This document shows, one piece after another, positions 17,251-25,043 of a DNA stretch of 64,000 bases. The DNA is taken from NCBI RefSeq assembly GCF_014199985.1, contig NZ_JACHOS010000001.1, positions 124,001-188,000 of the forward strand, written 5' to 3'. This stretch comes from Methylorubrum rhodesianum (lineage in GTDB: Bacteria; Pseudomonadota; Alphaproteobacteria; Rhizobiales; Beijerinckiaceae). Both the position numbers and the translations under genes were made by a program. Position 1 is the first letter of the stretch; the number at the start of each line of letters is the position of its first letter. A model generated the notes under the pieces. That model had not been told where the DNA came from. It saw only the letters and a program-made list of their open reading frames with translations, and did not search any database.

Positions 17251-18603
17251 ATGCGGGATGAGTTGAAGGCACGGTACGGGGACGAGCGCCTGCCGCGCTA
17301 CACCAGCTACCCGTCCAGCCCGCACTTCAGCGGGGCGATCGACTCCACGACCTATGCCGCCTGGCTGCGCGCGCTCCCGGCGGACGCAACGGCGTCCCTC
17401 TACCTGCACGTCCCGTTCTGCCGGTCGATGTGCTGGTATTGCGGCTGCCACACGCACATCACTCAGCACGACGCGCCGATCGACGACTATCTCGCGACGC
17501 TCCGACACGAGATCGAGCTGGTGGCCCGGCAGATCGGAGACCGGCCGCCGGTGCGTCACATTCATTTCGGCGGCGGAACTCCGACCATCATGGCGGCCGA
17601 AGCCTTCCGCGATCTTCTCGCATTCCTGCGCGACCGATTTCCTCTCGCTCCCGACGCCGAGATCGCCGTCGAGATCGATCCGCGCACGCTTGCACCCGGG
17701 ATGATGCAGGCGCTCGGCGCGGCCGGCGTCACGCGGGCCAGCCTCGGTGTTCAGAGTTTCGACCCCGTGGTGCAGGAGGCGATCCGCCGCCGCCAGGACT
17801 ACGCGCTCACCGAAGCCGCCGTTCGTGGGCTGAGGGCGGCCGGCATCCGCGGGATCAATCTCGATCTGATCTACGGGCTGCCGCATCAGAGCGTGGTCTC
17901 CTGCATCGAGACGGTGCGGCGATGCCTGACGCTGCGGCCCAACCGTTTCGCCGTGTTCGGCTACGCCCACGTCCCCAGCTTCAAGAAGCATCAGCGCCGA
18001 ATCGACGAGGCGACGCTGCCGGACGGCGCCGCCCGGCGAGAGCAGGCGGATGCGGTCGCGGAAACGCTGATGCGGGCCGGCTATCGGCGGATCGGCCTCG
18101 ATCACTATGCCCGGCCGGACGACCCGATGGCGGTCGCGCACGGGAAGGGCGAACTCCGCCGGAACTTCCAGGGCTACACCACGGATACCAGCGACGCGCT
18201 GATCGGCTTCGGCGCCTCGGCCATCGGCCGCCTGCCGCAGGGCTACGTGCAGAACGAGCCGGTGCTTCGCGCTTATGCCGAGCGCGTCGGCCGAGGCGAA
18301 CTCGCTACGCTCAAGGGCTATGCTCTGACGCCGGATGATCGGCTCCGGGCGGCGCTGATCGAGCGGATCATGTGCGATTTCGCCGTCGATGTCGGGGCGA
18401 TCTCTCGAGCCCACGGCCACGACCCCGACGCCCTGCTGGCCACCCTTCCCCGTTTACACCTTCTCGAGGAGCACGGTCTGGTCAGGCTCGAGGGCAGTAG
18501 GGTGAGCATCCCGAAGGAGGCCAGATCCTTCGTCCGGAACGTTGCCGCGCTCTTCGACACCCATCTCGGGACATCCGCCGCCATGCATAGCCGCGCCGCC
18601 TGA
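17251..18603 (+). CDS. hemN: Oxygen-independent coproporphyrinogen III oxidase
   Basis: This radical-SAM enzyme of 450 residues decarboxylates coproporphyrinogen III to protoporphyrinogen IX in haem synthesis without oxygen. The iron-sulfur motif is HVPFCRSMCWYCGCHTHI, with Cys57, Cys61 and Cys64 plus the extra Cys66 typical of true HemN. Other conserved blocks are HIHFGGGTPTIM, EIDPRTLAPGM, SLGVQSFDPVVQEAIRR, INLDLIYGLPHQ and LDHYARPDDPMA. The ATG at 17251 starts MRDELKARYG, a normal HemN start; an in-frame start seven codons upstream is less likely. An FNR/FixK box precedes it. Confidence 0.92.
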   Translation: MRDELKARYGDERLPRYTSYPSSPHFSGAIDSTTYAAWLRALPADATASLYLHVPFCRSMCWYCGCHTHITQHDAPIDDYLATLRHEIELVARQIGDRPPVRHIHFGGGTPTIMAAEAFRDLLAFLRDRFPLAPDAEIAVEIDPRTLAPGMMQALGAAGVTRASLGVQSFDPVVQEAIRRRQDYALTEAAVRGLRAAGIRGINLDLIYGLPHQSVVSCIETVRRCLTLRPNRFAVFGYAHVPSFKKHQRRIDEATLPDGAARREQADAVAETLMRAGYRRIGLDHYARPDDPMAVAHGKGELRRNFQGYTTDTSDALIGFGASAIGRLPQGYVQNEPVLRAYAERVGRGELATLKGYALTPDDRLRAALIERIMCDFAVDVGAISRAHGHDPDALLATLPRLHLLEEHGLVRLEGSRVSIPKEARSFVRNVAALFDTHLGTSAAMHSRAA

Positions 18604-18983
18604 TCGCGGGCGGACGCCACCGGCCCATCCCCTCAACGGGGCACCAGGCAGGCGCCCGTCGGAGTGTTGCGATATCACTGGAATTGCGTGGCGGAGACGG
18701 CGGGTCTCGCCACCAGATACCCTGGCCCATGGCGAATATGACGCCTTGACCGCGTCCATCTGAGGTTTCGGAGCAATGAGCCGGAGCATCAGTCACAAGT
18801 GGAAGCGGGTTCGACGGCCGACGGTGACGGTCGTTAGAGTCAGCACATGCCTGCATCCGACCCGATACTGCTGCCAAATCGCGATCCGCTGATCCTGAAG
18901 CTGGAGCGCGGGGCCGACCCGACCGACGATGATCGTCATCTGCTTCAGGCGCGTTCCAGCAACGGCCGGTCGATCCAAGCTGA
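18604..18983. other. Intergenic region, no gene recognised
   Basis: The 380 bp between hemN and the 3' end of the broken exonuclease gene contain only short frames without protein-like composition. No terminator with a clear T tract was found. Confidence 0.4.
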
Positions 18984-19354
18984 TCAGGATCGAAACGGCA
19001 GAGGACACTGCCCTGCCGGAGGAACTGCACGACTTGGTCGGCTAGCTGGCTCTGCGCGATGACCGGAAGGACGTAGGAGCTCGAACTCGGGATTGGTCCG
19101 CGCGGAAAATCGATCGCGGGCGGTGAACCGGTCCACCGGCAACTCGCCGCAGGGGCGCCGAAAGATGATCTCGCTGAGATAGGAGCGCTCGATTTCGATC
19201 TGGTCTTCCTCGAGGTCGATGTACCAGCAGCGCCGCGCCCCGCTCCAACGGTAGCGGCGTGCCTTGAGCAGATCCTTGGTCTCGATTGGCGAACCTTGCG
19301 CCCAGAGGCGCACCGTTGGCCGGCGGGCGGTTTCGAGGAGACATGACAGGGCTA

Positions 19355-19366
19355 GAGCCGTGCCCG
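19355..19366 (+). repeat. IS630 left terminal inverted repeat
   Basis: GAGCCGTGCCCG directly follows a TA dinucleotide at 19353-19354. It is the exact inverse of 20384-20395. Confidence 0.85.
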
Positions 19367-19367
19367 G

Positions 19368-20335
19368 TCACGTAGCGACGGCCAAGTCGGTATCGTAGCC
19401 GGCGGCAGCAAGGGAGTTGCGGCACTCATCTGCCGTGAAGCGAGCCAAAGCCTGCCGGATGGCGTGCCACAGATCAGGGACGGTGCGGGCCGCCGCTGTC
19501 CGGAGCAGAGCCTTCAGCTTGGCGAAGATCTGCTCGATGGGATTGAAGTCCGGGCTGTAGGGCGGGAGGTAGAGCAGCCTCGCCCCGGCGGCCTCGATGG
19601 TCTCACGCACACCTGCCACCTTGTGGGCCTGCAGGTTGTCGAGGATGACGGTGTCACCGGGCTTGAGCGCGGGCACAAGCGTGTCGGCGACGTAGGCCCG
19701 GAAGCGTGCGCCGTTGGTGGCGCCGTCGAACAGGGAAGTGGCGCACAGGCCATCGCTGCGCAGGGCGGCGGTGATCGTGGTGGTCTTGTAGTGCCCGTGC
19801 GGGACAGCCAGCCGGCAGCGCTCGCCTCGCGGAGCCCGACCGTAGCGGCGTGCCATGTTGGTGGCCGCGGCAGTCTCGTCGAGGAAAACCAGCCTGTCGG
19901 GATCGAGGGCGTCCTGGTTCTCGAACCACGCCTCGCGGGCTGCCCTTACGTCCTCGCGCGCCTGCTCGGCGGCGTGGATCGCCCCTTTTTACGGGTGATG
20001 CCACGCCGGGCGAAGAAGCGGGATAGGCTGCTCGTGCTGGTCTGCAGGCCGCGCTCGGCCAAAGCGTCACGCAGTTCGCGCAGAAAGATCGCCGGCCGCG
20101 CCTCGTAGATCGTCAGGATCAGGTCGGCCTGCGCCTCGATCCGGTGCGAGGCATGATCGCCGCCCGACGGCTTGGGCGCAAGCTGTCCCTCCTGGCGAAA
20201 CCGATCCGACCAGCGGCTGGCGCTGGACACGCTGACCCCAAACCGGGCTGCAGCCTGATGACAGGACGCGCCCGCGGCTACGGCCGACACGACACGCTCG
20301 CGTAAATCGACGGACAAAGGTGAAGGCATCGCCAT
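19368..20335 (-). CDS. IS630-family transposase, two frames joined by a -1 shift
   Basis: The first frame (20335 down to 19946) has the helix-turn-helix half: LSVDLRERVVSAVAAGASCH, QAAARFGVSVSSASRW and SLSRFFARRGITRKKG. The second frame (open from just after a TAA at 19991 down to 19368) has the catalytic half with all three DDE residues: LVFLDETAAATNM, VILDNLQAHK and YSPDFNPIEQIFAKLK. The second frame is -1 relative to the first, and the overlap holds CGT-AAA-AAG-GGG, a plausible slippage site. Frameshifting of this kind is known in IS630 members. Alternatively a real frameshift mutation has inactivated it. Confidence 0.82.
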
Positions 20336-20383
20336 CCTCCTTCACCCCTCAACGTCCCGACCCTCCAGCCGTCCCAAACCGCT

Positions 20384-20395
20384 CGGGCACGGCTC
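20384..20395 (-). repeat. IS630 right terminal inverted repeat
   Basis: Read on the minus strand this is GAGCCGTGCCCG, identical to the left end. It is followed by TA at 20396-20397, the target-site copy. Confidence 0.85.
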
Positions 20396-21246
20396 TAGGC
20401 GCCCGGACGTCTTGAGCGGGCTGTCGAGTAGCCGAAGCAAGGCGTGGCAGTCGTCGATCGCTCGGTGACCTTGGTGGTAGAACCCGTAGTCCATCACCAG
20501 GTAGCCGAGCTTCATCCCCTCGTGACCCTCCGTTTGCCAGGGGATCTGATGGCAGGAGCAGGCCCAGTTCTTCTCGGAAAACACGGGCCAGCGGCCCTCG
20601 CACATCTGCCGGTCGAAGCTGGCGTTGTGGGCAATCACCACCGCGGCATCGGCAGCCAGCGCCTGCACTGCGGCATCGTCGATGCGTTTGCCGGCCACGT
20701 CGGCGTCGGTGATCCCAGTCAGGCGGGTGATCTCCGGCGGAATGGGCTTTCGCGGCTGGTGCAGCTGGTTGAACGTCTCGAACACTCGGTAGATGCGCCC
20801 GCTGGCGCCGTATTCGAATTTCAGGATGCCGAGCTCGATCACCTCGTCCTGCACGAAGTCGGTGCCGGTGGTCTCCACGTCGAGCACTAAACCGATGAAT
20901 GTCGGCTCGTTGGGCGGCTCTGGGCAGTCGACCAGCGGCGCCAGCCGGCGCAGCACGCGATAGTTCCCCGTGCCTTCGAGTACGCTTGCAATACTGTCGA
21001 GGGGCTGGCTCACGGCAACACGATCTCGGCCTGGTTCTCCCTGGCCGGCGGCGCACCTGCCGCGCGGCTGTGCCGACGAGCGTAACCGGGCCTGCGATAG
21101 GCTGGCCAGCGGAGTGCCCCGCCCGTCCACAAGGCATGAGCCGGCGCGGGAACCGGGCCACTGCCAGCGTGTTGAACCGGCAGATTGGATCCGTTCTAAC
21201 TTTTATCCGGGCGATGAAGCCGCCCGCCAGCTGCAGGAGCATCCCC

Positions 21247-21447
21247 ATGGCAAACGCCAAGTGTGAGAGCTGCAAGTTCTTCGATGAGCACAAGGTCAAC
21301 GGCGCGGCCGCGCAGCACGACGAGGGCCTCTGCCGCTTCAACCCACCGGTGAGCCAGCCCGGTCCGGAGGCGCATGGCCTCTGGCCAGTGGTCGGCTCGA
21401 CCGATTGGTGCGGGCACTACACCCCCGAGATGACCGCAGCCGAGTAA
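21247..21447 (+). CDS. Small cysteine-rich protein, function unknown
   Basis: This 66-residue protein starts at an ATG after AGGAG and ends just before a strong terminator, so it is a convincing free-standing gene. Four cysteines are arranged as C-x-x-C near the start (KCESCKFFDEH), a third in GLCRFNPP and a fourth in DWCGHYTPE. That spacing resembles small zinc- or iron-sulfur-binding folds, and the CRFNPP and WCGHY pieces look conserved in design. I do not recognise a named family. It is divergent from the split exonuclease with a 233-bp gap. Confidence 0.7.
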   Translation: MANAKCESCKFFDEHKVNGAAAQHDEGLCRFNPPVSQPGPEAHGLWPVVGSTDWCGHYTPEMTAAE

Positions 21448-21474
21448 GGTGGAACGTCACGCAAGTGACGCAGG

Positions 21475-21500
21475 GGCCAGCCGGAAGGCTGGCCTTTTTT
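21475..21500 (+). terminator. Rho-independent terminator after the Cys-rich gene
   Basis: A perfect 8-bp stem (GGCCAGCC / GGCTGGCC) with a GGAA loop is followed directly by six T residues. It starts 28 bp after the stop codon. Confidence 0.9.
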
Positions 21501-21740
21501 ATTGGCGATAGTCGGCTCGCGGGCATCGAGCGAGCCGATAAGCCTGTTGGAGCGCACATCGTCGAGCGTCCTCGAACGAAGGATGTGCAGGCACTGATGC
21601 GAGACGGACAATTCTGACGTCCGACTTTGCGTAAGGCAATCTGCAACGATCACACGAGAATTTGCGTCGCGTGTGACGCCGCACGAGCGTAATGTGGGGT
21701 TTGCGACACAATAGAGCTGCCTGATCAGGGAGTGATGATC

Positions 21741-21914
21741 ATGCGTGCTATCTACGTGTTCCTGCTTGCACTTTTCCTGGCCACTGGGGCTTTCTGGGCA
21801 ACGATGCTTATCAGCCCGCCGAAAACCAGGGCGGCACCTACCGCCATAGCCGATACGTGGGTGGTCAAGAAAGATCTGCCGCCGATCGCGGACGACTACG
21901 ATCCAGAGTTCTGA
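21741..21914 (+). CDS. Small membrane or secreted protein, function unknown
   Basis: From the ATG at 21741 the product is 57 residues: one hydrophobic helix (AIYVFLLALFLATGAFWATM) followed by a polar tail ending DLPPIADDYDPEF. GGGAG lies eight bases upstream of this ATG; GTG 21732 and ATG 21735 are possible alternatives but too close to the ribosome-binding site. It could be a single-pass membrane protein or a lipid-free exported peptide. No family is recognised. Confidence 0.5.
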   Translation: MRAIYVFLLALFLATGAFWATMLISPPKTRAAPTAIADTWVVKKDLPPIADDYDPEF

Positions 21915-22270
21915 GTTGGGCCAGAAGGCTGGTGCGGTCGATGCCGATACGTGAGCGGCGGTAGCGTCGTGTGCGATCACGGAGGAGCCACACCGAGCAC
22001 GGTGCTGATTAACACCTCAGCCGTTGAGCCGCGTCCCCATCTCTTGGTTCGTACCTGACACGGCCCCTGATGGTCAGAGACCGCGCCTAGCTGCTGGGTG
22101 CAACCATGTCACTCCATATCGCGTCCGCCACCGCCGCTCTCATCGTCACGGCACTCGGATTGAATCTTCTGACGCGCGCCGCTCATATGCCGGGGCAGAT
22201 GACTTCGGTGCGATTGGTGCCGGCTCTCAACTTATCCTCCGCTGGCTGAAAACTAGCGGAATGAAACAGC

Positions 22271-22293
22271 GAAGCTGCTCTCAGGGCAGCTTC
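22271..22293. repeat. Hairpin-forming inverted repeat
   Basis: GAAGCTGC and GCAGCTTC form a perfect 8-bp stem around a 7-base loop. No T tract follows on either strand, so it is not a standard terminator. Confidence 0.45.
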
Positions 22294-22450
22294 CGACTGG
22301 GTTCGTCGTAACCCCTAAGATGCGGTTAGGACGCCCTATTGGTTGGAGTTCAAAGAGGAGCGGTGCGCTTTGAAGGCGAGGGAGATCCACGCCTTCCGCA
22401 CAATTCAAATGTTGAGAGGAAAGCCTCCTCGGCGGTGTTCGGTTTCTGTC

Positions 22451-22467
22451 ATCGCATAGTATGCGAT
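22451..22467. repeat. 17-bp perfect palindrome in AT-rich island
   Basis: ATCGCAT and ATGCGAT are exact inverted repeats around AGT. It could be a protein-binding site, but no adjacent gene gives it a clear role. Confidence 0.45.
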
Positions 22468-22498
22468 CGATTTTAAAAACATAACCGATGACATGCCT

Positions 22499-22527
22499 AA
22501 AATCTTGGCGCAAATTTCTAAGATTTT
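22499..22527. repeat. Inverted repeat in AT-rich island
   Basis: AAAATCTT and AAGATTTT are exact inverted repeats separated by 13 bases, 31 bp to the right of the preceding palindrome. Confidence 0.45.
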
Positions 22528-22732
22528 GATGGGAAAGACCCAAATCTATCGAAGGATTCTGACAGCATATTCCGCACCCGTTTGCAATCAATCAGTGCGG
22601 TTGCTGGCCACGAAGCTTGCGCGGACCTTGGCCATGATTGCTTCGTCGTCTCGCGCACGCTGGCTGGGCTCCCGAGTGAGCCACACGTGGAAGTTGGATT
22701 GCAAAACACTCAACGCCGTACACATACATCTC

Positions 22733-23002
22733 TAGGCGCTCCAGCAGCACCTGATGCAGCAGCGCCTAGACCCCCGCCTCTTGCCAGTCGCGCAGGCGGC
22801 GCCAGCAACTCATCCCGCAGCCGCAGCCCATCTCGGCCGGTAGCATCTCCCAGGGCAGTCCTGAACGCAGCACGAACAGGATGCCGGTCAGCGCTGCCCA
22901 GTTCTCAATCCGGCCGCGTCCGCCTTTCGGACGCGGCCGGGACGGTGGCAGAAGCGGGCCGTTCTCGCGCCAGAGATCGTCGGGTAGAAGTGGACGAGCC
23001 AT
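22733..23002 (-). pseudogene. IS5-family transposase, N-terminal relic
   Basis: The reading frame starts MARPLLPDDLW and continues LTGILFVLRSGLPWEMLPAE and CWRRLRDWQEAGV, the N-terminal domain of IS5-family transposases. A TAG stop replaces the expected tryptophan codon after EAGV. The frame then continues recognisably (ALLHQVLLERL) before similarity ends near 22733. The DDE catalytic part is missing, so this is a dead fragment. Confidence 0.8.
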
Positions 23003-23039
23003 CTCAACCAACGCCCGATCAGCCGATCCGTGTCCGTTC

Positions 23040-23346
23040 TGTTAGGCGCACCGAGCATCGCGACGGCACCCTCGAGCAGTCCCTTCGCACTGAATGCGAT
23101 GTCGGCTTCGTATCGGGAGATCGGTTGCCAGCCCGAGCGAAGACCGAAGCCGAACAAAGTCGCGAGGACGAGCGCTTCGGTGTAGGGATGCCCGAAGCTT
23201 CGCTCCTTGAGAGTCAGGATGCCCGCCGCGATAACGGCGACGGTCAATCCGGCAACAGTTCGGCGACCGAGCCGGCCTTTGCTCGCGGGTTCGCCAGCAC
23301 TTCCCGTGCCGCCGTCTTCAGGCTGATGCCGATGGTCCTGCCCCAT
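23040..23346 (-). pseudogene. N-terminal fragment of a YeiH/UPF0324-like membrane protein
   Basis: From an ATG at 23346 the frame reads two hydrophobic stretches (VAGLTVAVIAAGILTL and TEALVLATLFGFGLRSG). The segment DIAFSAKGLLEGAVAMLGA follows; it resembles the conserved GIAFSAKRLLxxxVVLLGA block of the YeiH (putative sulfate exporter) family. Similarity stops about 40 bp before the IS5 relic, which has evidently truncated it. Full-length relatives have over 300 residues. The family call is tentative. Confidence 0.45.
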
Positions 23347-23456
23347 GCCCGTCTGAACGACGACGCATTCTCGGAGGTTGAAGCCTGGGCGGTACCGTTT
23401 CCGCCCAGGCCATTCGCAAAAGCCTCGCGGCCCGCTCGCGCCTTCGCTGCGATTGA

Positions 23457-24764
23457 TCAGGCGAGGCTGGCGGATGCAGCCGAGCGCCGCGCGATATGCG
23501 CATTGCGGTAGAGCGTGAGCGCGCCCACGATCGAGAACATCGCGGCGCAGGCGAGCCAGAGGCCCGGCATCGCTTTGTTGCCCGATGCATGGATCAGGTA
23601 GGTGCAGATCGCCGGCGTGAAGCCACCGAAGATCGCTTGGGCCAAGCTGTAGGCGAGCGAGAAGCCGGTGGCGCGCACCTCGGCCGGCATGATCTCGGTC
23701 AACGTGACGACCATGACGCCCTGGTATCCGCCGTAGAGGAACGACATCCACATCAGCGCTGCCAGGAGCCGGCCGAAGGACGGGTCGGACACGAGCCACG
23801 CCATGATCGGGTAAGCGGTGACGCCGATCAACACCGAGAAGGTCAGGAGCACGGGCAGACGGCCGACGCGGTCCGACACCGCGCCCATGACGGGCACCCA
23901 TACGAAGTTCGCGAGGCCGACGCAGACCGTGACGATGAAGCTGTCCTTGTCGCTCAGCCCGAGCACTTGGCGCGCGTAGGTCGGCGTGTAGGCCGTGATC
24001 ATGTAGAAGAACACGCTCGTCAGCGTGACGAGCAGAACGGCCTTCAGGACAATCGCCCAGTTCTGGAGGAGCGAGCGGTAGATCTCGCCGAGCGTGACAC
24101 GACGATGCTTGGCGCGCTGGGCGAAATCCTCGCTCTCCTGCATCGAGCGGCGGATCCAGAACAGCACCGGGATGATCAGGCAGCCGATCAGGAACGGAAT
24201 GCGCCACCCCCAGCTGAGCATCTGCTCCTCGGTGAGGAGGCCGCGCAAAGTGACGCCGATCACGGCGGCGAACACGACGGCGACCTGCTGGCTCGCCGAC
24301 TGCCAGCTCACGTAGAAGCCGCGGTTCCCGGGCGTGGCGATCTCGGACAGGTAGACTGAGACGCCGCCGGATTCAGCGCCCGCCGAGAAGCCCTGGAGCA
24401 AGCGTCCGATCAGGACGAGGATCGGGGCGGCGATGCCGATCGAGGCGTAGGTCGGCGTGAAGGCGATCAGGGCGACGCCGACGGACATGATCGCAAGGCT
24501 CATGACCAGGCCCGCGCGTCGCCCGTGCCGATCGATGTAGGCGCCGAGCACGATGGCGCCGAGCGGGCGCATCAGGAAGCCGACGCCGAACGTCACCAGC
24601 GACAGCATCAACGAGACAAACTCGTTGTCGTTGGGGAACACGGCCTTCGCCACCGCTGCGGCGTAGAAGCCGTAGACCATGAAGTCGAACATTTCGAGGA
24701 AGTTGCCGCTGACGACGCGGAAAACGTCCTTCTTCGTCGGCGGCTTTCTCACCGTGGCGTCCAT
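23457..24764 (-). CDS. MFS transporter, metabolite:H+ symporter (MHS) family
   Basis: This 435-residue transporter has about twelve membrane helices. The MHS motifs are clear: VSGNFLEMFDFMVYGFYAAA at the N-terminus, FLMRPLGAIVLGAYIDRHGR (loop 2-3) and GRLLQGFSAGAESGGVSVYL. Loop 8-9 has MGAVSDRVGRLPVL. MHS members import organic acids such as citrate, alpha-ketoglutarate, tricarballylate or aromatic acids with protons. It is divergent from an IclR regulator and its CoA-linked catabolic operon, so it probably brings in that pathway's substrate. The ATG at 24764 gives MDATVRKPPTKKD and follows GGGAGAGGGA. Confidence 0.88.
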   Translation of the reverse strand: MDATVRKPPTKKDVFRVVSGNFLEMFDFMVYGFYAAAVAKAVFPNDNEFVSLMLSLVTFGVGFLMRPLGAIVLGAYIDRHGRRAGLVMSLAIMSVGVALIAFTPTYASIGIAAPILVLIGRLLQGFSAGAESGGVSVYLSEIATPGNRGFYVSWQSASQQVAVVFAAVIGVTLRGLLTEEQMLSWGWRIPFLIGCLIIPVLFWIRRSMQESEDFAQRAKHRRVTLGEIYRSLLQNWAIVLKAVLLVTLTSVFFYMITAYTPTYARQVLGLSDKDSFIVTVCVGLANFVWVPVMGAVSDRVGRLPVLLTFSVLIGVTAYPIMAWLVSDPSFGRLLAALMWMSFLYGGYQGVMVVTLTEIMPAEVRATGFSLAYSLAQAIFGGFTPAICTYLIHASGNKAMPGLWLACAAMFSIVGALTLYRNAHIARRSAASASLA

Positions 24765-24833
24765 GTTCCCTCTCCCGATGATGGGGTGGTTGTCATCCGG
24801 ATCTCTGCCGGAGCCGATGAACAGCACCCAATT

Positions 24834-24850
24834 GTTCTATTATATGGAAC
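24834..24850. promoter_or_regulatory. Candidate IclR operator upstream of the MHS transporter
   Basis: GTTCTATTATATGGAAC is a 17-bp imperfect palindrome with GTTC/GAAC ends, 70 bp upstream of the transporter start. IclR-family operators are commonly short palindromes of this type. The TGGAAC half recurs twice in front of the iclR gene, supporting a shared regulator. Confidence 0.45.
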
Positions 24851-24982
24851 GCCGTTTCAGCTTTCATCACGCTATTAAAGGATCCCATTCTGCGTCAATC
24901 GAAAAATTCAGCATAGTACAGGCGCCACTTTCGCCACCTAGAAAGCACCTCGATGATTTTTTAAGTTAACTGATCCGCGGCC

Positions 24983-25012
24983 TTGACGCGCCTCAGCGAT
25001 CGACACTACCAT
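24983..25012 (+). promoter_or_regulatory. Putative promoter of the iclR/CoA operon
   Basis: TTGACG and TACCAT are separated by 18 bp. This is a reasonable housekeeping-sigma match for an alphaproteobacterium. It lies just before the TGGAAC repeats. Confidence 0.35.
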
Positions 25013-25016
25013 TTTG

Positions 25017-25042
25017 TGGAACGCTGTATCGAATAGTGGAAC
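25017..25042 (+). promoter_or_regulatory. Direct repeats, candidate autoregulatory IclR site
   Basis: TGGAAC occurs at 25017-25022 and 25037-25042, a spacing of 20 bp (two helical turns), between the putative promoter and the iclR start. The same hexamer forms half of the palindrome on the transporter side. Confidence 0.4.
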
Positions 25043-25043
25043 G

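Larger units (their letters stand above)
19355..20395 (-). mobile_element. IS630-family insertion sequence, complete
   Basis: The element is 1041 bp, bounded by exact 12-bp terminal inverted repeats (GAGCCGTGCCCG inward from both ends) and flanked on each side by TA. TA is the target duplicated by the IS630/Tc1-mariner group. The repeats become 15 bp if the flanking CTA bases are counted. It carries one transposase split over two frames and interrupts a 3'-5' exonuclease gene. Ends and target site look intact, so it may still be mobile. Confidence 0.88.
18984..21013 (-). pseudogene. DEDDh 3'-5' exonuclease (DnaQ-like) split by an IS630 element
   Basis: The 5' part (about 20396-21013, from a GTG) encodes the exonuclease domain: GLVLDVETTGTDF (D-x-E), IAHNASFDRQMCE (Asp) and HRAIDDCHALLRLL (His and Asp). 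These are all the DEDDh catalytic residues. The 3' part (18984-19352) encodes LLETARRPTVRLWAQGSPIE followed by TKDLLKARRYRW and CWYIDLEEDQ. This matches the C-terminal domain found in such exonucleases, which reads a substrate-like strand of charged residues. The two pieces are separated by the IS at 19355-20395. Removing the IS and one TA joins them in frame (CGC-CTA-GCC-CTG), giving RLALSCLLETARRP. The N-terminal fragment keeps the active site but lacks the C-terminal region. Confidence 0.8.
21915..22732. other. 818-bp gene-free, AT-richer region
   Basis: No convincing gene was found on either strand. The part near 22430-22600 is visibly richer in A and T than the rest of the window and contains two inverted repeats (annotated separately). 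A further hairpin lies at 22271-22293. The region ends at an IS5 relic, so it is probably acquired or decayed DNA. Confidence 0.5.

Noticed and set aside
22888..24207. Long minus-strand frame under the MHS transporter
   Set aside because: Only its middle part (23040-23346) is protein-like; the rest is the shadow of the transporter and of the IS5 relic.
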